Below are positions 56,034-64,000 of a stretch of DNA of 64,000 nucleotides, in pieces. The notes under the pieces were generated by a model. That model was not told the origin of the DNA and did no database searches. It was given only the letters and a program-made list of their open reading frames with translations. The stretch's first letter is position 1; each line of letters opens with the position of its first letter. A program made the translations under genes and the position numbers. The DNA comes from an uncultured Selenomonadales bacterium (GTDB lineage Bacteria; Bacillota; Negativicutes; Selenomonadales; Selenomonadaceae): assembly GCA_900315155.1 (NCBI GenBank), contig OMYB01000010.1:1-64000 (forward strand), in the 5' to 3' direction.

Positions 56034-56258
56034 ATGGCAAAGCGCACGAATCCCAAGACGAAACTCATGATCAACATCGAAACCGGCAAGAAAGCCGACG
56101 GCACGTCCATCCTGAAGGCCCGCACGATCTCGGGCGTTAACCCGAACCTCACGGACGACGAAGCCCTCGCCATCGGCAACGCCCTCGCCAAGCTCCAGTC
56201 CTACCCCGTCCACAGCATCTCCCGCCAGGACGTAGCCGAGGTCAGCTCCGAGGCATAA
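56034..56258 (+). CDS. DUF1659 family protein
   Basis: 74 residues; TAGGAGGA before the ATG. It matches the small DUF1659 family (AKRTNPKTKLMINIE...KARTISGVNPNLTDDEALAIGNALAKLQSYPVHSISR). Unknown function; nearly always encoded next to DUF2922 and YvrJ genes, as here. Confidence 0.85.
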   Translation: MAKRTNPKTKLMINIETGKKADGTSILKARTISGVNPNLTDDEALAIGNALAKLQSYPVHSISRQDVAEVSSEA

Positions 56259-56302
56259 TTGAGGTTTACAAGGAAGTAAAGTAGTAGAAAGGAAGCAATA
56301 AC

Positions 56303-56521
56303 ATGGACGCAACGCTCAAACTCATTTTCACCGCCGCCGGCAGCAACGTGACGGTTTCCCTGAAATCCCCGCTCGACACCCTCACGCCGGAGCAGGTCCA
56401 GCCCGTCGTCGACGACATCCTCGCGAAAAAGGCCTTCGTCGCCTCGAAGACGGGCGACCCGATCGACGCCTTCAAGGAAGCCTACATCCGCACGACGGAC
56501 ACGAAGGTCGTCATCGAGTAA
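56303..56521 (+). CDS. DUF2922 family protein
   Basis: 72 residues; GAAAGGAAG before the ATG. ATLKLIFTAAGSNVTVSLKSPLDTLTPEQVQPVVDDILAKKAF is typical of DUF2922 (YvlD-region small proteins of Firmicutes). Unknown function; second gene of the DUF1659-DUF2922-YvrJ trio. Confidence 0.85.
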   Translation: MDATLKLIFTAAGSNVTVSLKSPLDTLTPEQVQPVVDDILAKKAFVASKTGDPIDAFKEAYIRTTDTKVVIE

Positions 56522-56575
56522 TGACGGCACCCCACCAAATCGCCACGCACTGGCGATGAATAGGAGGCAATCAGC

Positions 56576-56728
56576 ATGGACACCATCCTCGCAGCGGTCA
56601 GCTCGGTAGGATTCCCCATCGTGATCACATTCTACCTCCTGACCCGCTTCCAGGCCTCGATGGACCACCTCAGCCACGAGCTCGGCGACCTCGTCAACGA
56701 GCTCCGCAGGAACCACCTCGCAGCCTGA
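56576..56728 (+). CDS. YvrJ family small membrane protein
   Basis: 50 residues; TAGGAGGCAA before the ATG. MDTILAAVSSVGFPIVITFYLLTRF is a single membrane helix, followed by an amphipathic charged segment (MDHLSHELGDLVNELRRN). Matches YvrJ (about 50 residues). Third member of the trio. Confidence 0.82.
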   Translation: MDTILAAVSSVGFPIVITFYLLTRFQASMDHLSHELGDLVNELRRNHLAA

Positions 56729-56767
56729 ATCCCAACCCCATGACATAGACGATCTCCCTTACCCCAG

Positions 56768-56810
56768 CCCGGCAGACATCACAAGGACGTGATGGCTGCC
56801 GGGTTTTTTT
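56768..56810 (+). terminator. Terminator of the DUF1659-DUF2922-yvrJ operon
   Basis: CCCGGCAG pairs with CTGCCGGG and ATCAC with GTGAT inside, then T7. Confidence 0.92.
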
Positions 56811-56814
56811 GTGT

Positions 56815-56843
56815 TTGCGTTCTATGTCTCTCTGTTGTATAAT
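56815..56843 (+). promoter_or_regulatory. Promoter of the second polysaccharide block
   Basis: TTGCGT (56815-56820), 17 bases, TATAAT (56838-56843); no internal terminator is visible through 63.6 kb, where genes overlap or abut. Confidence 0.75.
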
Positions 56844-56885
56844 ATGGACTGTGTATAACAAGGAAGGAAGTGCATTTCTCCCACT

Positions 56886-57749
56886 GTGAAGAAGATTCTT
56901 GTTTTAGGAAAGAACAGCTACATCGGGAAGAACATTTATCGCTGGCTCAGCCAGTATCCTGACCGTTACGACGTCTCCATCTCGGCGACCCGCGACCATG
57001 CGTGGCAGCAGGCGGACTGGGAGGGCCTCGATGCGGTGGTTGACTGTGCCGGCGTTGCGCATATCAACCATATCACGGAGGACATGCGTGGCCTGTTTTA
57101 CGGCGTGAACCGCGACCTCACGATTGAGATCGCACGCTACGCCAAGGACCACGGTGTCCGCCAGTTCATTCTGTTCAGCAGCATGAACGTCTATGGCGAC
57201 TACTGCGAGCACATTACCGACCTCGCAGACGTGCACCCGACGAGCTTCTACGGAGACAGCAAACTCCAGGGCGACCTCGGCGTCCAAGCACTGGCCGACG
57301 AAACCTTCACCGTCGCGCTCGTACGCCCGCCCTTCGTCTATGGAAAAGGCTGCTCCGGCAACTACAACACGATTGCCCGCATCGCCAAGATCACGCCCAT
57401 ATTCCCGACCTACCGGAACCGAAAAAGCATGATCTACATCGACAACCTCTGCGAATTCATCCGGCTCCTAGCTGAATCCGGCGACGGCGGCGTATACGCC
57501 CCGCAAAACAAAGAACTCGTCTCCACCGCAGACCTCGTACGAGCCATCAGCCGGGCGACCGGACACAGAGTATGGTTCACGGGGCTGTTCAACTGGATGA
57601 TTCCCATCGGAAATAAAATCACCAGAATGGTAAGACGAGGATTCGCCGACGACTGCTACGATATGGGCTTATCAGAGTACTGGAGTCAAAAATACTGCGT
57701 TGTAGGGTTTGTAAAAAGTATACAAGAAACGTGTGAGAGAACTCGTTAA
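56886..57749 (+). CDS. NAD-dependent epimerase/dehydratase (SDR)
   Basis: 287 residues from a GTG at 56886. AAGGAAGG lies about 17 bases upstream, farther than usual, and no other start is in frame. LVLGKNSYIGKNIYRWL is the nucleotide-binding turn (GxxxxIG), SSMNVYGD the catalytic Ser region, and FYGDSKLQGD the YxxxK. It resembles the epimerase/reductase genes that accompany fnl/cap loci (WbjF-like) and may set the stereochemistry of a second amino sugar. Substrate not readable. Confidence 0.8.
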   Translation: MKKILVLGKNSYIGKNIYRWLSQYPDRYDVSISATRDHAWQQADWEGLDAVVDCAGVAHINHITEDMRGLFYGVNRDLTIEIARYAKDHGVRQFILFSSMNVYGDYCEHITDLADVHPTSFYGDSKLQGDLGVQALADETFTVALVRPPFVYGKGCSGNYNTIARIAKITPIFPTYRNRKSMIYIDNLCEFIRLLAESGDGGVYAPQNKELVSTADLVRAISRATGHRVWFTGLFNWMIPIGNKITRMVRRGFADDCYDMGLSEYWSQKYCVVGFVKSIQETCERTR

Positions 57750-57767
57750 GGAAGAGGAAAAACAACA

Positions 57768-58958
57768 ATGTCTAGAAAAGAAAAAATATTGTTCCTATGT
57801 CAGTATTTTTATCCAGAAACACTGTCTTCCGCTGTCCTTCCTTATGAGCTTGCTTCAAAATTTTCTGCAGATGGTTATGATGTCTCGGCTATGGTTGGAT
57901 ACCCCAACGAATACATAGATACTAAGTATGTATGCCCTAGCCAGGAGACCGTAAAGAATATCAAGATAAAGAGGCTAAAATATTCAGGACTAAATCGTCA
58001 TAAGGCATTAGGTCGTATAGCGAATATTTTGAGCTTTTCTTTTGCTGTTTTTATGCACCCAAAGCGTATGCGTCTGGCTGACACGTATATTTGTACGACG
58101 AATCCACCGTTGCTACCATTTACTGCTGCGCTTTATGCAAAGCTATTCCACAAGAAACTATTTATTATTATGTATGACTTGTATCCGGATAGCGTAGTTA
58201 GTGTTGGATATTTGAAGAAAACGAGCTTCATTGTTAAGGCATTTGAGTGTGTAAATCAGTTTGCATTTCGTAATGCGACGGGGGTTATTGCCTTATCTTC
58301 CGAAATGAAGGATTATCTGGTAAGGAATAAAAAGATACCGAGCGGTAAAGTTGCTATTATTCCCAACTGGTATCAGGACTGCCATAGAGATGATAAATAC
58401 GATGTTTCCCTTCCTCTGCATATTGTTTATGGTGGTAATATGGGAGAGGGGCAGGAGTTTGATACCTTACTATCGGCTATAAATGCTTTGAAGGAGGATA
58501 AAAGGTTTAAGTTTACCTTTATAGGGCAAGGCTCCCAAAAACAAAAAATTAAAACATTCATTAAGGATAATAGAATCTCAAACTGTGAATGTAAAGACTT
58601 TATCCCTAAGGATGAATATGATAAACTTTTAAATCATGCGCATCTTGCCGTTATGACACTGAAAGAGAGTGAGTGCGGACTAGGTTCACCAAGCAAGTTT
58701 TATGGATATCTTGCTGCAAAAAAACCAGTAGTTGCAGTGCTTCCTGAATCTATGGATGTAGCGAAAGATTTAAAGGATTATCGTGCTGGTATTTGCGTAT
58801 CTAACGGAGATAGCGAGCAGTTAGTTCATATGCTTCTTGGTTTAGCAGATAATCCAGATAAGTTGAAAGAAATGTCGAATCATGCCTATCAACTGTTTTT
58901 GGAAAAATACACATTGGATAAATGTTATCAGAAGTATGAGAAGCTTGTAAGGAGTTAA
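57768..58958 (+). CDS. Glycosyltransferase family 4 (WbuB/WbjE-like)
   Basis: 396 residues. N-terminal CQYFYPETLSSAVLPYELASKF and C-terminal GT-B Rossmann domain with YGGNMGEGQEFDTLL, FIGQGSQKQKI, and the sugar-nucleotide E-x7-E loop around GLGSPSKFYGYLAAKKPVVAV. WbuB-type enzymes, found next to fnlABC (capEFG) in E. coli O26 and others, are proposed L-FucNAc transferases, so that is the best guess. The gene is strikingly AT-rich against the GC-rich capEFG that follow it. Confidence 0.85.
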   Translation: MSRKEKILFLCQYFYPETLSSAVLPYELASKFSADGYDVSAMVGYPNEYIDTKYVCPSQETVKNIKIKRLKYSGLNRHKALGRIANILSFSFAVFMHPKRMRLADTYICTTNPPLLPFTAALYAKLFHKKLFIIMYDLYPDSVVSVGYLKKTSFIVKAFECVNQFAFRNATGVIALSSEMKDYLVRNKKIPSGKVAIIPNWYQDCHRDDKYDVSLPLHIVYGGNMGEGQEFDTLLSAINALKEDKRFKFTFIGQGSQKQKIKTFIKDNRISNCECKDFIPKDEYDKLLNHAHLAVMTLKESECGLGSPSKFYGYLAAKKPVVAVLPESMDVAKDLKDYRAGICVSNGDSEQLVHMLLGLADNPDKLKEMSNHAYQLFLEKYTLDKCYQKYEKLVRS

Positions 58959-58959
58959 C

Positions 58960-60000
58960 ATGTCAGTTTTTAGTAATAAAACACTTTTGATTACAGGGGG
59001 CACTGGTTCTTTTGGACATACTGTCCTAAATAAGTTCCTTACCTCGGATATTGCTCAGATCCGGATTTTTTCGCGTGACGAGAAGAAGCAGGATGATATG
59101 CGGCATGAGCTGCAGGCACAGGCACCGGAGGATTTCCAGAAGGTGAAGTTCTACATCGGGGATGTCCGTCACAAGGACAGCCTGCGCAATGCGATGCATG
59201 GGGTGGATTTTGTGTTCCATGCGGCTGCGCTGAAGGAGGTGCCGTCCTGCGAGTTTTTCCCGATGGAGGCGGTCCGCACGAATGTCATCGGCACGGATAA
59301 CGTGGTGAGTGCGGCGATTGAGGCGCATGTACGGAGCGTGGTCCTGCTTTCAACGGATAAGGCGGCGTACCCGATCAATGCGATGGGTATCTCGAAGGCG
59401 ATGGCGGAGCATGTGATGTATGCGAATGCGCAGTTTGCGGCGGAGAATGGCACGACGCTTTGCTGCACGCGGTATGGCAATGTCATGTGCAGCCGCGGGT
59501 CGGTAATTCCGCTTTTCATCGAGCAGACGCGCAATGGCCATCCGCTGACGATCACGGACCCGAACATGACGCGCTTCATGATGAACCTCGATGAGGCGGT
59601 GGCGCTCGTCATGTATGCCTTCCAGCATGCGGAGCCGGGCGACCTTTTCATCCAGAAGGCAGATGCCAGCACGATCGGCGACCTCGCTGCCGCCGTGCAG
59701 AGGCTCTTTGGCGAGACGGGCACGCGCATCATCGGCACGCGGCATGGCGAGAAGCTGTATGAGACGCTCATGACGCGCGAGGAGCGCCTGCGTGCCATCG
59801 ACCAGGGCGACTACTACCGCATCGTGGCAGACAGCCGCGACCTGAACTACGACCAGTTCGTCGTAAAGGGCGATGTGGAGACCCAGGCGGATGAGGCGTA
59901 TACGAGCCATAACACGAGACGCCTCGATGTGGATGGTACGGTAGAGAAACTGCTGACGACCTCGTATGTCCAGCAGGCGTTGAAGGAGTGGGGCAAATGA
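58960..60000 (+). CDS. capE: CapE/FnlA: UDP-GlcNAc 4,6-dehydratase / 5-epimerase
   Basis: 346 residues. LLITGGTGSFGHTVLN (NAD binding, about 9-24), STDKAAYPINAMGISKAMAEH with Met replacing the SDR Tyr, as in this inverting family, and TRYGNVMCSRGSVIPLF. First enzyme of UDP-L-FucNAc synthesis. It overlaps capF by four bases (ATGA). The first ~70 bases are AT-rich like the upstream gene, and the rest is GC-rich. Confidence 0.95.
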   Translation: MSVFSNKTLLITGGTGSFGHTVLNKFLTSDIAQIRIFSRDEKKQDDMRHELQAQAPEDFQKVKFYIGDVRHKDSLRNAMHGVDFVFHAAALKEVPSCEFFPMEAVRTNVIGTDNVVSAAIEAHVRSVVLLSTDKAAYPINAMGISKAMAEHVMYANAQFAAENGTTLCCTRYGNVMCSRGSVIPLFIEQTRNGHPLTITDPNMTRFMMNLDEAVALVMYAFQHAEPGDLFIQKADASTIGDLAAAVQRLFGETGTRIIGTRHGEKLYETLMTREERLRAIDQGDYYRIVADSRDLNYDQFVVKGDVETQADEAYTSHNTRRLDVDGTVEKLLTTSYVQQALKEWGK

Positions 60001-61220
60001 AGATTCTCGTCACCGGTGCAAAAGGCTTCGTCGGCAGGAATCTTGTCGAGTCGCTGAAAAATATCCGCGATGGCAAGGATCAGACGCATCCCATCCCGGG
60101 GCTGACGGATCCCTCGCAGCTCGAGATCGTCGCCTACGACCGTGAGAGCACCCGGCAGGAGTTGGATGCCGCCTGTGCCGACTGCGATTTCGTCTTTAAC
60201 CTGGCGGGCGTGAACCGTCCGAAGGATAATGCGGAGTTCATGAAGGGTAATGTCGGCTTTGCCACGAAGTTGCTCGATACGCTGAAAAAGCACCACAACA
60301 CGTGCCCGGTCATGCTGAGCTCGTCCATCCAGGCGACGCTCATCGGGCGTTATGGCGAGTCGGACTACGGCAAAAGCAAGCTGGCAGGGGAGAAGCTTTT
60401 TTTCTGGTATGGCAAGGAGACGGGCGCGCGGGTGCTCGTCTACCGCTTCCCGAACCTTTTCGGCAAATGGTGCCGTCCGAACTACAACTCGGTGGTGGCG
60501 ACGTTCTGCTACAATATGGCGCGGGAGATGCCGGTGACGGTCAACGACCCGTCGACGGTGCTGACGCTGCTTTATATCGACGACCTCGTCGAGGAGATGC
60601 TGCAGGCCCTGTGCGGCCGCGAGCACCGCTGCCATTTCGATGGACTGGATCCCGTCGCGGATAAAGAGGGCCGTTACTGCTACGTCCCGACGACGTATCA
60701 GGTGAGCCTCGCGGATATTCTCCTCATGCTCGATTCGTTCGGCGACCAGCCGTACACGCTCCAGATGCCGGAGATTCCGGAGGGCAGCTTTAAAAAGAAG
60801 CTTTACAGCACGTATCTCTCCTACCTGCCGAAGGAAAAAATCGCTTTCTCGCTGCCCATGCATGAGGATGCGCGCGGTTCCTTTACGGAGCTCCTGCGCA
60901 CGGCAAGCTGCGGGCAGGTCAGCGTGAACATCAGCAAACCGGGCGTCACGAAGGGCGAGCACTGGCATCACAGCAAGTGGGAGTTCTTTATGGTGGTCAG
61001 CGGGCATGGCCGCATCGAGGAGCGCCGCATCGGCTCGGATGAGGTCCTGACGTTCGACGTCTCGGGCGACCACATCGTGGCCGTGCATATGCTGCCGGGC
61101 TACACGCATAACATCATCAATCTGTCGGATACCGAGGACCTCGTGACCGTCATGTGGGCGAACGAGCCTTTTGATCCCAAGCATCCGGATACCTATAGGG
61201 AGGCCGTAGAGCAGAAATGA
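59997..61220 (+). CDS. capF: CapF/FnlB: bifunctional 3-epimerase / 4-reductase
   Basis: 407 residues from the ATG at 59997. An N-terminal SDR (LVTGAKGFVGRNLVESL; YGKSKLAGEKLF as YxxxK) fused to a C-terminal cupin (HWHHSKWEFFMVVSGHGRIEER, about residues 325-347) with the zinc-binding His cluster. This is the exact domain layout of Staphylococcus CapF. Second enzyme of the UDP-L-FucNAc pathway. It overlaps capE and capG by four bases each. Confidence 0.95.
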   Translation: MKILVTGAKGFVGRNLVESLKNIRDGKDQTHPIPGLTDPSQLEIVAYDRESTRQELDAACADCDFVFNLAGVNRPKDNAEFMKGNVGFATKLLDTLKKHHNTCPVMLSSSIQATLIGRYGESDYGKSKLAGEKLFFWYGKETGARVLVYRFPNLFGKWCRPNYNSVVATFCYNMAREMPVTVNDPSTVLTLLYIDDLVEEMLQALCGREHRCHFDGLDPVADKEGRYCYVPTTYQVSLADILLMLDSFGDQPYTLQMPEIPEGSFKKKLYSTYLSYLPKEKIAFSLPMHEDARGSFTELLRTASCGQVSVNISKPGVTKGEHWHHSKWEFFMVVSGHGRIEERRIGSDEVLTFDVSGDHIVAVHMLPGYTHNIINLSDTEDLVTVMWANEPFDPKHPDTYREAVEQK

Positions 61221-62416
61221 GCAACGAGAAAAGCATAAAACTCGACTACAGCGATGTCCATTTCCAGAACGATGGGCGGCTGAAGCTCCTCATCATCGTG
61301 GGCACGCGCCCGGAAATCATCCGGCTCTCCGCCACGATTACGGCCTGCCGCCGGTATTTCGACGTCATCCTCGCGCATACGGGGCAAAACTACGACTATA
61401 ACCTGAACGGCGTGTTTTTCCATGACCTGCAGCTCGGTGAGCCAGAGGTCTACATGGACGCGGTCGGCGACGACCTCGGCGCCACGGTCGGCAACATCAT
61501 CAACGCTTCGTACAAGCTCATGCGCGCCATCCAGCCGGATGCGCTGCTGATCCTCGGCGATACGAACTCGTGCCTGTCGGCCATCCCGGCCAAGCGCCTG
61601 CATATCCCGATTTTCCACATGGAGGCGGGCAACCGCTGCAAGGACGAGTGCCTGCCGGAGGAGACGAACCGCCGCATCGTGGACATCATCAGCGATGTCA
61701 ACATGCCCTACAGCGAGCATGCACGCCGCTATCTCGCCGAGTGCGGCCTGCCGAAGGAGCGCACCTTTGTCACGGGCTCCCCGATGGCGGAGGTCCTGCA
61801 CAAAAATCTCGAAGCCATCGAGCAGAGCGACATCCTCCAAAAACTCAACCTGCAGGCCGGTCACTACATCCTGCTCTCGGCGCACCGCGAGGAAAACATC
61901 GACACGGAGGAAAACTTCCGCAGCCTGTTCACGGCGATCAACGCCCTCGCGGAAAAATACGACATGCCGATCCTCTACAGCTGCCACCCGCGCAGCCGTA
62001 AACGCCTGGAGGAAAGCGGATTCCCGCTCGATAGCCGCGTCATCCGCCACGAGCCGATGGGATTCCACGACTACAACAACCTCCAGATGAACGCCTACGC
62101 CGTCGTCAGCGACAGCGGCACCCTGCCCGAAGAAAGCTCCTTCTACGCCAGCATCGGCCACCCCATCGCCGCCGTCTGCATCCGCACCAGCACAGAAAGG
62201 CCCGAAGCCATGGAAAAAGGCTGCTTCATACTAGCAGGGATAACGGAAAAAAGCCTCCTGCAGGCCGTAGACACCGCTGTGGGCATGAGAGACAACGGAG
62301 AAATGAGCACGCCCGTGCCTGACTACACCGAAGAAAACGTCAGCGGGAAGGTCGTAAGGATCGTGCAGAGCTGGACAGGGGTCGTCGATAGGATGGTGTG
62401 GAGGAAAAATCCATGA
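61217..62416 (+). CDS. capG: CapG/FnlC: UDP-N-acetyl-sugar 2-epimerase
   Basis: 399 residues. Non-hydrolysing 2-epimerase (WecB fold): GTRPEIIRLSATI, HTGQNYDYNLNGVFF, HMEAGNRCKDECLPEETNRRIVD, SAHREENID and SDSGTLPEESSF. It finishes UDP-L-FucNAc synthesis. It follows capF and overlaps the next glycosyltransferase gene (ATGA). Confidence 0.95.
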   Translation: MSNEKSIKLDYSDVHFQNDGRLKLLIIVGTRPEIIRLSATITACRRYFDVILAHTGQNYDYNLNGVFFHDLQLGEPEVYMDAVGDDLGATVGNIINASYKLMRAIQPDALLILGDTNSCLSAIPAKRLHIPIFHMEAGNRCKDECLPEETNRRIVDIISDVNMPYSEHARRYLAECGLPKERTFVTGSPMAEVLHKNLEAIEQSDILQKLNLQAGHYILLSAHREENIDTEENFRSLFTAINALAEKYDMPILYSCHPRSRKRLEESGFPLDSRVIRHEPMGFHDYNNLQMNAYAVVSDSGTLPEESSFYASIGHPIAAVCIRTSTERPEAMEKGCFILAGITEKSLLQAVDTAVGMRDNGEMSTPVPDYTEENVSGKVVRIVQSWTGVVDRMVWRKNP

Positions 62417-63669
62417 AAGTGCTGCTAGCCAACGTCTGCTGCAAGGAAGGCTCCACAGGCAAAATCGTTTATGACCTATATCATGGCCTGCGGAAAGACG
62501 GACACGAAGCGGTCATCGCCTACGGGCGCGGAAGGAAAATCAATGAGCCGGGTATCCATCGCGTAGGCATCCCTGCAGAAACCTATATCCATGCAGGACT
62601 CACGAGACTGACGGGATACACAGGCTGCTTCTCTCCAATATCGACGAGACGCATGATACGCCTCATCGACGAATTCCGACCGGACGTCATCAACCTCCAT
62701 GAAATGCACGCCTATTTCATGAATATCCGGCCGCTTGTCCGGCATATCCGTAAGAAGGGCATTCCTACGGTATGGACGTTCCATTGTGAAGAAATGTACA
62801 CCGGGAAATGTGGGCATGCATACAACTGTACACGTTACAAAGACGGATGCGGCAAGTGCCCTGCCGTTCATGACTATCCCAAAAGTCTTTGGCTGGATCA
62901 AACGCATAAAATCTGGCAGCGAAATAAAGACTTATTTGACGGATGGGATGTTACTATCGTGACGCCATCCCAGTGGCTGGCGGACCGCGTGAAGGGCTCT
63001 TTTCTTGCGGATAAGCGTATCGAGGTCATCCACAACGGCATCGACACGGAGCATATCTTTTACCCGCACGACGCCACGACCCTGCGTGAGCAGTACGGCC
63101 TCACAGGGAAAAAGGTCGTACTGGCCGTCATGCCCAACATCCATGACGAGCGCAAAGGCGGCCCTGTCGTCCTGGCATTAGCCACACAGATGCCGGATTT
63201 GCAATTCGTTATCGTTGGCGCGGACGAAACCGAGAACTACAGCGACAATGTACTGCTTGTCAAGCGCATGCAAGATCAGCAGGAGCTTGCCACGTGGTAC
63301 TCGCTGGCCGATGTTTTCCTGCTGACCAGTCAAAAGGAGACTTTTTCTATGACCTGTGCCGAAGCCCTATGCTGTGGCGCCCCCGTGGCGGGGCTGGAAA
63401 GCGGTGCACCCGAGACGGTGTTCCCGCAACCTTACGCCCGCTTTGTTGGGGATAACCCACTGATTGGTGATATATCTGCCCCCCCCCCGATGGACAACAC
63501 GTTTGCGCCGTCTGCTGTGGCCTATACACGGCTGGCGACAGCGGTGGGTGAGCAGCTGGCGGCGGGGTATGACCATAGCGCAGTCAGCGCAGCCATGTCA
63601 CCACTCTTCGCCGACCACAACATGTACCAGCACTACCGCGACCTCTACCGAGAGCTCTGCCAGCAGTGA
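62413..63669 (+). CDS. Glycosyltransferase family 4 with an internal C10 tract
   Basis: 418 residues from the ATG at 62413 (GTGGAGGAAAA upstream). VLLANVCCKEGSTGKIVYDLYHGL is the typical N-terminus of WcaC/CapM-like GT4 enzymes; NLHEMHAYFMNI, IVTPSQWL, HNGIDTEHIF and the donor-site SQKETFSMTCAEALCCGAPVAGLESGAPE (E-x7-E) follow. A run of ten C at 63479-63488 encodes PPP in the C-terminal third. It probably adds a sugar to the lipid-linked repeat unit; donor and acceptor unknown. Confidence 0.88.
   Translation: MKVLLANVCCKEGSTGKIVYDLYHGLRKDGHEAVIAYGRGRKINEPGIHRVGIPAETYIHAGLTRLTGYTGCFSPISTRRMIRLIDEFRPDVINLHEMHAYFMNIRPLVRHIRKKGIPTVWTFHCEEMYTGKCGHAYNCTRYKDGCGKCPAVHDYPKSLWLDQTHKIWQRNKDLFDGWDVTIVTPSQWLADRVKGSFLADKRIEVIHNGIDTEHIFYPHDATTLREQYGLTGKKVVLAVMPNIHDERKGGPVVLALATQMPDLQFVIVGADETENYSDNVLLVKRMQDQQELATWYSLADVFLLTSQKETFSMTCAEALCCGAPVAGLESGAPETVFPQPYARFVGDNPLIGDISAPPPMDNTFAPSAVAYTRLATAVGEQLAAGYDHSAVSAAMSPLFADHNMYQHYRDLYRELCQQ
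63479..63488 (+). repeat. Homopolymer of ten C in a glycosyltransferase gene
   Basis: GC-C(10)-GATGG within codons for Ala-Pro-Pro-Pro-Met. A one-base slip would truncate or extend the reading frame. Confidence 0.95.
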
Positions 63670-63685
63670 GCCGCAAAAGGTGCTC

Positions 63686-64000
63686 ATGCTCGGCACGCGC
63701 GCCTTTGGCGACTCCATCATCATGAGCGACTTCATCAACCAGCTCGCGGCGACGGGCGCGTACACCATCGACGTGTTCTGCAAGCCAGAGCTCGCGGCCG
63801 TCTTCGAGATGAATCCCTCCGTCCAGCACATCTACACCGCGCCCATGCCGTTCTGCGGTAAAAAAGGCTGGAACCTCCTGCGCCTTGTCGCTCAGACCCT
63901 GCGCCTGCGAGGTAAGTATGATCTGATTGTTGACATTGTGGGTGATATCCGCGAGCGGGTGTTCGCATGGATGCTCCATCCCGCGCGCATCGTTAGTATC
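63686..64000 (+). CDS. Glycosyltransferase family 9 (heptosyltransferase-like), cut by the window end
   Basis: At least 105 residues. The frame reads MLGTRAFGDSIIMSDFINQLAATGAY...DLIVDIVGD...RIVSI, the N-terminal GT-B domain of heptosyltransferase-type enzymes (R-x-x-GD motif). AAAAGG lies five bases before the ATG at 63686; a GTG at 63680 would restore the usual KVL start of the first strand. It follows the GT4 gene by 16 bases. LPS-core or O-unit role likely; the rest lies outside the window. Confidence 0.75.
   Translation, partial: MLGTRAFGDSIIMSDFINQLAATGAYTIDVFCKPELAAVFEMNPSVQHIYTAPMPFCGKKGWNLLRLVAQTLRLRGKYDLIVDIVGDIRERVFAWMLHPARIVSI

Noticed and set aside
63569-63685. Earlier ATG (63569) for the family-9 glycosyltransferase
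   Set aside because: It would overlap the GT4 gene by 100 bases and add a Ser/Thr-rich stretch unlike the family; no ribosome site.

Overview
The window looks like chromosome from a diderm (LPS-making) Firmicute of the Negativicutes, most likely Selenomonadaceae (Selenomonas/Mitsuokella-like). The reasons are: Firmicutes gene order (phoH-ybeY-era-recO; dGTPase-dnaG-rpoD-trmK-nif3), a glycine T-box ahead of two-subunit glyQS, good ribosome-binding sites with many GTG/TTG starts, and high third-position GC, combined with outer-membrane genes (a small beta-barrel protein and an OstA/LptA-like protein). The genus is an inference.

Layout. 1-7.6 kb: outer-membrane protein, an aminotransferase with its Lrp regulator, a YhcH-type sugar protein, full-length purL and an orphan dhaM. 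7.7-12.8 kb: DUF2156 protein, phoH, ybeY, era, DUF502 protein and recO, with a striking 189-nt foldback sequence after era. 12.8-21.3 kb: two paralogous O-acetyltransferase units (MBOAT membrane enzyme plus SGNH-type partner), separated by an Rpn nuclease gene and a transposase gene broken by one amber codon; the second unit's promoter carries a G8 tract between -35 and -10. 21.8-36.6 kb: housekeeping (T-box/glyQS, LptA-like, dGTPase, dnaG, rpoD, tRNA-Asn, trmK, nif3, yitT, leuS, HD-GYP).

36.7-52.6 kb: tadA followed by the first half of a surface polysaccharide locus: sugar epimerase, Wza-like export protein, Wzz-like chain-length protein, CapD-like dehydratase, NeuD-type acyltransferase, PIG-L deacetylase, initiating sugar-phosphate transferase, a fold-III PLP decarboxylase and an ATP-grasp ligase. 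This part is peppered with dispersed palindromic repeats and three more Rpn/PD-(D/E)XK genes sharing one promoter type. 52.6-56.8 kb: a phage-like replication pair and small unknown genes, two of which share an unrecognised domain, then the DUF1659-DUF2922-YvrJ trio. 56.9-64 kb: second half of the polysaccharide locus, with an epimerase, a WbuB-like glycosyltransferase, the complete UDP-L-FucNAc pathway (capEFG), a glycosyltransferase with a C10 tract and a truncated family-9 glycosyltransferase.

Taken together, the accessory genes assemble, modify (O-acetylation, N-deacetylation, possibly amine ligation) and vary a cell-surface glycan containing L-FucNAc. Homopolymer tracts and recombinogenic repeats suggest that its structure or expression can vary. 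All functions are read from sequence motifs and remembered family features; no database search was run.
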